Under the pieces are notes generated by a model that worked only from the letters and a program-made list of their open reading frames with translations, searched no databases and was not told the DNA's origin. The position numbers and the translations under genes were made by a program. From Mogibacterium sp. (lineage in GTDB: Bacteria > Bacillota > Clostridia > Peptostreptococcales > Anaerovoracaceae), in NCBI GenBank assembly GCA_017434685.1, contig JAFREV010000084.1, forward strand, positions 1-5,834: a stretch of 5,834 nt of DNA, in the 5' to 3' direction. Of the stretch, positions 1 through 5,629 are shown piece by piece (the stretch's first letter is position 1; each line of letters begins with the position of its first letter).

Positions 1-29
1 ATTACAAATCATCACCATTGGCACTATAG
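1..29 (+). CDS. Possible C-terminal tail of an upstream gene (partial)
   Basis: In the frame starting at base 3, the sequence reads YKSSPLAL and then a TAG stop at 27-29, two bases before the aroB start. The tight packing of the rest of the cluster makes an upstream operon gene ending here plausible. Eight residues are too few to identify a product, and the frame could be open by chance. No terminator or promoter lies between this stop and aroB. Confidence 0.3.
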
Positions 30-31
30 AA

Positions 32-1048
32 ATGAAAAAGATAGATGTAAATACAAAGGAAAGAAAATATACGATTCATCTCGGATGCGGCGCACTTAAT
101 GAAGCGGGCAGCGTTATTGGTGAAGTGTGTGGAAACGGCAGTGTATTCATTATCACTGACAGCGGGGTACCGGAGAAATGGGTGAATGTGCTCGTAGAGC
201 AACTCGGGATGCCGCCCATATTTGCATTTGAGCAGGGAGAGGCGAGCAAGAACATCGAGGTATACGGAGAAATACTCGCATGGCTTGCAGAGCAAAAAGC
301 CACGAGGAAGAGCCTCATAGTCGCGCTCGGCGGCGGAGTAACCGGAGACATGGCCGGGTTTGCCGCAGCGACATACATGAGAGGAATCGAATATATAAAT
401 ATACCGACCACGAGCCTGTCTCAGATAGATTCGAGCGTGGGAGGAAAGACCGCGATAGACCACGGCGGAATAAAGAATATAGTCGGGGCGTTTCACCAGC
501 CGTCCGCAGTTATAGTCGATCCGGAAGTTCTTAGCACCCTGAGCGAAGGGGAGAGAAACAACGGACTAGCGGAAGCAGTGAAGGCTGGTCTCATAGGAGA
601 TGGCGAATTGTTCGAACTTTTCGAGCATGATGACTATATGGACCACATAGAGGAGATAATCGAGAGGGCTCTGATCGTCAAAAAGCGCATAGTCGAAGAG
701 GACGAGCGCGAGAGCAATCTCAGGAAGATTCTCAACTTCGGGCACACATTCGGGCACGCATACGAGAGCTATTTCGGAGGCAGGTACCTGCACGGAGAGT
801 GCGTGGCCATGGGCATGATGACCGTGACTGAGGATGAAGAGATCAGGGCGAGGCTTGCCGCGGTGCTTGGGAGGCTCGGGCTTCCGACAGCGCCTGAGGA
901 AGATGCAAGCAGTGAGGAGCTGATGAATCTCATAATGAATGACAAGAAGTCGGGCGGAGGCAGCGTGGACCTGGTGCGCGTAAAGAAGATAGGAACTGCC
1001 GTCATAGAACCGACAGGGATGGAAGAGATAAGGGAAATGCTGAAATAA
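32..1048 (+). CDS. aroB: 3-dehydroquinate synthase
   Basis: AroB converts DAHP to 3-dehydroquinate, shikimate pathway step 2, in the cytoplasm using NAD+ and a divalent metal, usually Zn2+. The 338-residue product is slightly shorter than E. coli AroB (about 362). The NAD-binding glycine motif GGGVTGD is at residues 100-106, followed by the family signature from P125 (PTTSLSQIDSSVGGKT). The metal ligands expected from the Aspergillus AROM structure are present as E181 (in AEAVKAG), H238 (in NFGHTFGHA) and H254 (in LHGE). The H238-H254 spacing of 16 matches the family, and H242 fits the proposed catalytic histidine. ATG 32 is chosen because the protein aligns with AroB from the first residues (MKKIDVNTKERKYTI). 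The frame stays open to the left edge, so a longer form is not formally excluded. There is no clear Shine-Dalgarno before it, so translation may be coupled to an upstream gene. It is the first complete gene of the cluster. Confidence 0.97.
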   Translation: MKKIDVNTKERKYTIHLGCGALNEAGSVIGEVCGNGSVFIITDSGVPEKWVNVLVEQLGMPPIFAFEQGEASKNIEVYGEILAWLAEQKATRKSLIVALGGGVTGDMAGFAAATYMRGIEYINIPTTSLSQIDSSVGGKTAIDHGGIKNIVGAFHQPSAVIVDPEVLSTLSEGERNNGLAEAVKAGLIGDGELFELFEHDDYMDHIEEIIERALIVKKRIVEEDERESNLRKILNFGHTFGHAYESYFGGRYLHGECVAMGMMTVTEDEEIRARLAAVLGRLGLPTAPEEDASSEELMNLIMNDKKSGGGSVDLVRVKKIGTAVIEPTGMEEIREMLK

Positions 1049-1052
1049 GGAG
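1047..1052 (+). promoter_or_regulatory. Ribosome binding site of aroC
   Basis: AAGGAG overlaps the aroB TAA stop codon (1046-1048) and ends eight bases before the aroC ATG. This is near-consensus spacing, supports ATG 1061 as the start, and places aroC initiation at the point where ribosomes leave aroB. Confidence 0.8.
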
Positions 1053-1060
1053 CAGCGGAG

Positions 1061-2179
1061 ATGAGCAATACACTTGGAAAAGCCATAAGGCTTACCGTAT
1101 TCGGTGAGTCGCACGGGCCTTGCATAGGCGGTGTGCTGGACGGGATCCCGGCGGGACTGAAAATAGATACGGAATATATAAAGGATGAACTCGAAAAGAG
1201 GAAGTCCATCTCTTCGATTTCGACTCCGCGCCGCGAGGACGATGAGCCTGTATTTATCAGCGGCATCAAAGACGGCGTTACTGAGGGAACTCCTCTGGCC
1301 TTTACCATAGCAAACAAGGATGTGAAGTCCGGCGATTATGAAGAGATGAGCAAGATTGCAAGGCCGGGCCACGCTGATTACAGCGCAGAGATGAAGTACG
1401 GCGGATTTCAGGACGCAAGAGGCGGCGGACATTTCTCGGGCAGGCTGACTGCCGTGATAGTGACCGCGGGAGCCATCATGAAAAAGGCCCTTGAGGATAA
1501 GGGCATAGTGATTGCGAGCCATATAGATGAGCTCGCCGGCGTCAAAGATGTTGAGTTTGATTTCGACAGAGCAGAGCAGGAAGCCTGCGCTTTGAACAAA
1601 AAGATATTTGCCTGCCTGAGCGATGAGGCGGCAGAAGCCATGATAACAAAGGTAGAAGAGGCGAGATCGGACGGAGACTCCGTGGGCGGAATCATAGAGA
1701 CCGTAGTGCTCGGGCTTGAGCCGGGCATAGGAGAGCCTATATTTTCCTCGGCAGAGTCGGAGCTTTCGGCGGCGCTCTTTTCCATCGGAGGAGTCAAAGG
1801 CGTTGAGTTCGGAAGAGGCTTTGAGATCGCCCGCATGAGGGGAAGCGAAGCCAACGACGCATTCAGAATGGAAGGCGGAAAGGTCGTTACCTCAACTAAT
1901 AATAACGGAGGCATCAACGGCGGCATCAGCAACGGCATGCCTGTAGTATTCAGAACGGCCGTCAAGCCGACGCCGTCCATAAGCAAGGAGCAGGAGACCG
2001 TGGACTTTAGGAGCATGGAGAATGCCACCCTCAGCATAAAGGGCAGGCACGATCCTGCGATAGTTCACAGGGCAGTAGCCGTGGTGAACGCGGTAACGGC
2101 ACTTACGATGGCCGACCTAATCTGCAGGAGATACGGGTATATATGGTTTGCCGAGGGCAATGGAGAAGAGGATGAGTAA
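1061..2179 (+). CDS. aroC: Chorismate synthase
   Basis: AroC makes chorismate from 5-enolpyruvylshikimate-3-phosphate by anti-1,4-elimination of phosphate, using reduced FMN. It is the last common step to Phe, Tyr, Trp and folate. The product has 372 residues, close to the usual 350-390. All family blocks are visible: GESHG at 15-19 with catalytic H18, RPGHADY at 101-107 with catalytic H104, GGGHFSGR at 121-128, the flavin/phosphate loop TNNNGGINGGISNGMP at 279-294, KPTPSI at 302-307, and the C-terminal RHDP block from R329. In that last block the usual VPRAVPVVEA reads VHRAVAVVNA, so the commonly conserved glutamate is N343. The remaining motifs suggest an active enzyme. The start follows a good Shine-Dalgarno, 12 bases after the aroB stop. 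The 3' end overlaps the start of the aroE-aroK gene. The sequence does not show whether it is mono- or bifunctional for flavin reduction. Confidence 0.97.
   Translation: MSNTLGKAIRLTVFGESHGPCIGGVLDGIPAGLKIDTEYIKDELEKRKSISSISTPRREDDEPVFISGIKDGVTEGTPLAFTIANKDVKSGDYEEMSKIARPGHADYSAEMKYGGFQDARGGGHFSGRLTAVIVTAGAIMKKALEDKGIVIASHIDELAGVKDVEFDFDRAEQEACALNKKIFACLSDEAAEAMITKVEEARSDGDSVGGIIETVVLGLEPGIGEPIFSSAESELSAALFSIGGVKGVEFGRGFEIARMRGSEANDAFRMEGGKVVTSTNNNGGINGGISNGMPVVFRTAVKPTPSISKEQETVDFRSMENATLSIKGRHDPAIVHRAVAVVNAVTALTMADLICRRYGYIWFAEGNGEEDE
2162..2171 (+). promoter_or_regulatory. Ribosome binding site of aroE-aroK, inside the aroC 3' end
   Basis: The purine run GGAGAAGAGG lies directly before ATG 2172, with the GGAG core ending six bases upstream. 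It sits within the last codons of aroC. It decides the start in favour of ATG 2172 over the in-frame ATG 2160 and TTG 2148, though a GAGGG at 2152-2156 could serve ATG 2160. Confidence 0.65.
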
Positions 2180-3428
2180 ACCCAGGCTCGGACTTATAGG
2201 AAAACCACTCGGGCACAGTTGGTCGCCCGAGATACATAAATACCTCACGGGTGCGGACTATAAACTGTGGGAAATAGATGAGGGCGAACTCCCGGGTTTC
2301 ATGAAGAGGCGGGAATTCGACGGCATCAACGTGACCATACCGTACAAGGCGTCTGTCATCGAATATCTGGAAGAAATCGATGAGGCGGCGGACAGGATGG
2401 GCGCCGTAAACTGCATAGTAAACAGAGACGGCAGACTCAAGGGCTACAATACCGACTACATCGGACTTCTCAAGATGATGAAGAGGATGGATGCGGCGGA
2501 TAAGGCCGGCGGAGGAAAAGCAGTCATACTCGGAACCGGCGGTGCGTCTAAAGCCGCGGAGGAAGCCTGCCGTAAGCTCGGAATCGAATTTGAAAAGGTA
2601 AGCAGATCTGAGAGAGAAGGCTGCATCACATACGAAGAATTGAAGCAGCGGGGGGAAGAGTTTGCTCTCCTCATAAATGCGACTCCCGTCGGAATGTATC
2701 CGAATGAGGATGAGGCTCCTGTGGATGTGAGCCAATTCGGCAGTCTCGGCCTGGTCGTGGACATAGTGGCAAATCCCGTAAGGACAAGGCTTTGCTACGA
2801 AGCGGAGCAGCACGGGATTCCGTCTGCAGGCGGGCTCGAGATGCTGGTATACCAGGCGCTTGCGGCAGAGGAGATATTTACCGGAGAGGATCTGCCGGAG
2901 GCCAAGGCGGATGAGTGTGTAGAGCAATTGCTCGCGGAGAGGCGTAACATCGTGCTGATAGGCATGCCGTCGTCGGGCAAATCTACAGTAGGAAGACTGC
3001 TCGCGGAGAGGCTCGGCAGGGAGTTTATCGACACGGATGATGAGATAGTGTCGCGTGCGGGAAGGCCAATAGCGGAGATTTTCGCGGAAGACGGCGAGGC
3101 TGAGTTCAGGAAAATCGAAAGAGAAGTTTGCGAGATCTTCTCAAAGAAAAGCGGACTGGTCATAGCCTGCGGAGGCGGAGTCGTAGAATTCGAGGAGAAT
3201 ATGAGGAGGCTCGCATATAACGGGATCATCATATACCTCGACAGATCGCTCGAACTCCTCACGCCGACCGAGTCGAGACCTCTTTCACCGGACAAGAATA
3301 AACTCGCCGTGCTGTATGAGAGAAGAAAAGAACTGTACGAAAGATATTCCGACATTCGCATCCGAAATGACGGCAGTGCCGAGGATGCGGCGGATGAGAT
3401 AATACGCGAAATACAAAACGAATTATAA
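2172..3428 (+). CDS. aroE-aroK: Bifunctional shikimate dehydrogenase / shikimate kinase (AroE-AroK fusion)
   Basis: This 418-residue protein carries two consecutive shikimate pathway enzymes: NADPH-dependent reduction of 3-dehydroshikimate to shikimate (step 4), then ATP-dependent 3-phosphorylation (step 5). AroE part, about 1-240: shikimate-binding serines S16 and S18 (HSWSP), NVTIPYK at 53-59 with catalytic K59, N80, NTD at 93-95 with catalytic D95, nucleotide loop GTGGAS at 121-126, INATPVGM at 168-175, and GGLEMLVYQA at 220-229. The tyrosine common after DxV in the VYNP motif is A200. AroK part, about 258-418: Walker A GMPSSGKST at 264-272, DTD at 287-289, FRKIE at 312-316 with R313, CGGG at 333-336, lid arginine R369 (RPLSP), and R385 near the end. 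Both active sites look complete. A charged linker at about 238-258 joins them with no internal start site or frameshift. ATG 2172 is chosen for its ribosome binding site and because the AroE fold starts at once (LGLIGKP). It overlaps aroC by eight bases. Confidence 0.95.
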   Translation: MSKPRLGLIGKPLGHSWSPEIHKYLTGADYKLWEIDEGELPGFMKRREFDGINVTIPYKASVIEYLEEIDEAADRMGAVNCIVNRDGRLKGYNTDYIGLLKMMKRMDAADKAGGGKAVILGTGGASKAAEEACRKLGIEFEKVSRSEREGCITYEELKQRGEEFALLINATPVGMYPNEDEAPVDVSQFGSLGLVVDIVANPVRTRLCYEAEQHGIPSAGGLEMLVYQALAAEEIFTGEDLPEAKADECVEQLLAERRNIVLIGMPSSGKSTVGRLLAERLGREFIDTDDEIVSRAGRPIAEIFAEDGEAEFRKIEREVCEIFSKKSGLVIACGGGVVEFEENMRRLAYNGIIIYLDRSLELLTPTESRPLSPDKNKLAVLYERRKELYERYSDIRIRNDGSAEDAADEIIREIQNEL

Positions 3429-3441
3429 AAGAAAAAGGAAC

Positions 3442-3445
3442 AGGA
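3442..3445 (+). promoter_or_regulatory. Ribosome binding site of the chorismate mutase gene
   Basis: AGGA ends six bases before ATG 3452, in a purine-rich 23-base gap after the aroE-aroK stop. A second AAAGGA at 3434-3439 is farther away, with a 12-base spacing. Either supports ATG 3452 as the start. Confidence 0.55.
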
Positions 3446-3451
3446 CAGGAA

Positions 3452-4339
3452 ATGAATCTTAAAGAAGCGAGAAAAGGCATCAGGCACATTGATGAAAAGA
3501 TAGCGGAGCTCTTCGAGGAGAGGATGGAGCTTGCCGTGGAGGTTGCCAAGTACAAAAAGAAGACGGGACTTCCGGTGGAGGACCTCGAGCAGGAAGCACA
3601 CATACTTGATGAGTGCAACGAACTTATAAAAAACGAAGAAATTCGCCCGTATTATAAACAGTTCCTCCAGGAGACCATGAACGTCAGTAAACGCTGGCAG
3701 CATAAAATCCTGGAAGGCAATATGGTCGCATATTGCGGCGGAGAGAGTGGTTTGGATTATGCGGCGGCAAGCAATATATTTCCGGGTGCAAAGATGAAAG
3801 CTTTCGACAGTTATAAAGAGGCTTTTCGCGCAGTCGAAAAAGGAGACTGTGATCTGGTTGTGGTGCCGTTTGAAAACGGATACGGAGATGAGGTCGCATC
3901 CGTAATAGACCTTATCTTTTCCGGAAACCTCCACGTCAACGCGGTGCACGACATCGTCATCGATCCGGCCGAGTGGGGAGAAAAGAGCCACGGCCAGGAG
4001 GAGACGAGGCGCTACGCCGTTCTCTCGCCGACGGAAAACAAGACGGAAAACAAACAGGATACGGGAGCGTTCCTCCTGATGTTCATAGTAAAAGACGAGG
4101 CCGGCGGACTGGCCAAGGCCATCAATACAATCAGCGTATTCAATTACAATATGAGGGTTCTGAGATCGCGGCCTCTTAAAGACCATCAGTGGCATTACTA
4201 TTTCTATGCCGAAGCTCTCGGAAACGACACTTCGGATAACGGCAAACGCATGCTGAACGCACTCAGAGTGACATGCACAGACGTTAAAGTTGCGGGACGC
4301 TATCCGGCCAGAGGAATGGTTATACCTATTAAGAAGTAA
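3452..4339 (+). CDS. pheA: Chorismate mutase with one-lobe prephenate-dehydratase-like region and ACT domain (PheA-like)
   Basis: This 295-residue protein has the domain order of PheA, but its middle domain is shortened. Residues 1-88 are an AroQ-type chorismate mutase (chorismate to prephenate). Against E. coli PheA, R7, R24, K35, D44, E48, S79 and Q83 match R11, R28, K39, D48, E52, S84 and Q88, while R51 is replaced by Q47. Residues 91-195 resemble prephenate dehydratase (YCGGESG, then VVPFENG), but after about 168 the protein jumps to ETRRYAVLS near 184-192. The part normally holding the SHPQ and YGL motifs is missing, about 70 residues. The GxxGSxS, ENS and TRF motifs are also altered, so dehydratase activity is doubtful. 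Residues 205-290 are an ACT domain, with GGLA at 218-221 and RSRP at 238-241 where E. coli has the Phe-binding motifs GALV and ESRP. Its place in an aromatic operon supports a chorismate mutase role, possibly Phe-sensitive. The gene symbol is by architecture only. There is no frameshift or internal stop. Confidence 0.85.
   Translation: MNLKEARKGIRHIDEKIAELFEERMELAVEVAKYKKKTGLPVEDLEQEAHILDECNELIKNEEIRPYYKQFLQETMNVSKRWQHKILEGNMVAYCGGESGLDYAAASNIFPGAKMKAFDSYKEAFRAVEKGDCDLVVVPFENGYGDEVASVIDLIFSGNLHVNAVHDIVIDPAEWGEKSHGQEETRRYAVLSPTENKTENKQDTGAFLLMFIVKDEAGGLAKAINTISVFNYNMRVLRSRPLKDHQWHYYFYAEALGNDTSDNGKRMLNALRVTCTDVKVAGRYPARGMVIPIKK
4031..4054 (+). repeat. 12-bp tandem duplication inside the PheA-like gene
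   Basis: Two adjacent 12-base units, ACGGAAAACAAG and ACGGAAAACAAA, differ only at the last base. They encode TENK-TENK, residues 194-201, in the linker between the dehydratase-like remnant and the ACT domain. The unit length is a multiple of three, so the frame is kept. It looks like a simple slippage duplication in a flexible linker. Confidence 0.85.
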
Positions 4340-4347
4340 GAGCGGAA

Positions 4348-5592
4348 ATGTTAGCAATTATTGAGAAATCTGAATTAAGGGGGAGTGTCCCGGCCGAGCC
4401 GAGCAAGAGTATGGCGCACAGGCTATTGATTGCGGCTGCTCTTGCGGGCGGCATGAGCAGGATTGTGAATGTCGCAGGCTCCGAGGACGTCCTCGCTACG
4501 GCAGACTGCCTCAGGGCTCTCGGGGCAGAGCCTGAGTTTGTCCGAGGAGGCAACGGCGAGGCCGATTATTGCGAAGTAAAGGGCTTCGATCCGTCGCTTT
4601 CGGAAAGTGCGGAACTTCCGTGCAGGGAGAGTGGGAGCACTCTGAGGTTTCTCATGCCGGTAGCCGCGCTCTCCGGAAAGAAGATGAGATTTTCGGGAAG
4701 CGAGACTCTGATGACGAGACCACTTACGGTCTATGAAGACATATTTCGGAAGATGGGTATGTCCCTTGAAAGAGGGTCGGGATATATAGAAATTGAAGGA
4801 AAACTAAAGCCCGGAGAATATGAGATAGATGCGGATATAAGCAGCCAGTTTGTAAGCGGACTTTTGTTTGCACTACCGCTCGCTGACGGTGACAGCACTT
4901 TAATACTCAAAGGGCGGGTAGAGAGCAGACCGTACATAGATATGACTATAGAGGCCCTGGACATATTCGGAGTTCGCATCGAGAAGATCAGCGAGGGCGT
5001 GCTTCACATACCGGGCGGACAGACTTACGGGAACTGCGACGTGGCTGTCGAGGGAGATTGGTCGAATGCGGCATTCTTCCTGGCTATGGGCGTGGATGTC
5101 AGAGGGCTCAGAGAGGACAGCCTGCAGGGGGACAAAGTCTGCAGGGCGCACTTCGAAAGACTCGAACGGGGATGCGCTGAGATCGACATCTCGGATTGCC
5201 CGGACCTCGGACCTGTGCTGATGGCACACGCCGCCATGCACGAGGGCTGCATGCTGACCGGCACGAGGAGGCTCAGCATAAAGGAGTCAGACAGAGGCGC
5301 TGCGATGAAGGAAGAGCTTGCCAAGTTCGGGGTGGATGTCAGAATTCATGAGAACAGCATAGAGGTGGGCGCAGTACCTCACGAGAACGGCGCATATGCG
5401 GCCGCAAGGCTGCACGCACCGACAGAGACTCTCTGTGGGCACAACGACCACCGCATAGTCATGGCGCTTGCCATACTCGCATCCCGCACGGGCGGCAGAA
5501 TTGAAGGGGCGGAAGCAGTGAGGAAGAGTTTTCCGAACTTCTTTGAAAGATTTGCAGAAGCCGGCGGGATATGTAAGATTGAAACGGATTGA
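4348..5592 (+). CDS. aroA: 3-phosphoshikimate 1-carboxyvinyltransferase (EPSP synthase)
   Basis: AroA transfers the enolpyruvyl group of PEP to shikimate-3-phosphate, shikimate pathway step 6. The 414-residue product is close to E. coli AroA (427). Visible motifs are PSKSMAHR at 18-25 with K20, S21 and R25 for substrate binding, the PEP/glyphosate-site loop RESGSTLRF at 93-101, SSQF at 165-168, ESRPYIDMT at 192-200, EGDWSNAAFF at 235-244, PDLGPV at 285-290 with the catalytic-type D286, KESDR at 312-316 with K312 and E313, DHR at 367-369, and SFPNFFERF near the C-terminus. All key catalytic residues are present. The 93-101 loop differs from the E. coli GNAGTAMRP but keeps the glycine at 96. 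The start is eight bases after the preceding stop with only a weak Shine-Dalgarno (AAGAG at 4338-4342), so translational coupling is likely. The N-terminus aligns with the family from ATG 4348. Confidence 0.97.
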   Translation: MLAIIEKSELRGSVPAEPSKSMAHRLLIAAALAGGMSRIVNVAGSEDVLATADCLRALGAEPEFVRGGNGEADYCEVKGFDPSLSESAELPCRESGSTLRFLMPVAALSGKKMRFSGSETLMTRPLTVYEDIFRKMGMSLERGSGYIEIEGKLKPGEYEIDADISSQFVSGLLFALPLADGDSTLILKGRVESRPYIDMTIEALDIFGVRIEKISEGVLHIPGGQTYGNCDVAVEGDWSNAAFFLAMGVDVRGLREDSLQGDKVCRAHFERLERGCAEIDISDCPDLGPVLMAHAAMHEGCMLTGTRRLSIKESDRGAAMKEELAKFGVDVRIHENSIEVGAVPHENGAYAAARLHAPTETLCGHNDHRIVMALAILASRTGGRIEGAEAVRKSFPNFFERFAEAGGICKIETD

Positions 5593-5614
5593 CCGACGAG
5601 GAAGATAAAACAGT

Positions 5615-5620
5615 AAGGAG
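5615..5620 (+). promoter_or_regulatory. Ribosome binding site of the DAHP synthase gene
   Basis: AAGGAG ends nine bases before GTG 5630 and fifteen bases before the in-frame ATG 5636. The spacing favours the GTG start. It lies in the 37-base gap after aroA, the longest gap in the window, which shows no hairpin terminator or convincing promoter. Confidence 0.75.
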
Positions 5621-5629
5621 AAAATTACA

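Noticed and set aside
566..1522. Minus-strand open frame of 318 codons across the aroB/aroC junction
   Set aside because: It runs through two well-supported genes and their junction, has no known motif, and has an amino acid composition typical of antisense translation.
3429..3451. A-rich 23-base gap considered as a regulatory site
   Set aside because: The A/G-rich bases are explained by ribosome binding sequence, and the gap is too short for a leader or attenuator.
3950..4030. Frameshift or pseudogene as the cause of the shortened dehydratase region
   Set aside because: The frame is continuous from the mutase through the ACT domain with no stop, and sequence on both sides keeps normal coding character. 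Motif changes outside the gap also suggest long-standing divergence rather than fresh damage.
2795..4357. Long open frame of 520 codons on the minus strand
   Set aside because: It lies opposite aroE-aroK and the PheA-like gene, both with clear family motifs on the + strand. The translation is rich in Ser, Leu and Phe with no recognisable domain, as expected for a shadow of codon-biased genes.
5593..5629. Possible terminator or promoter in the 37-base gap after aroA
   Set aside because: I see no inverted repeat followed by a T run and no convincing -35/-10 pair, only a Shine-Dalgarno sequence.
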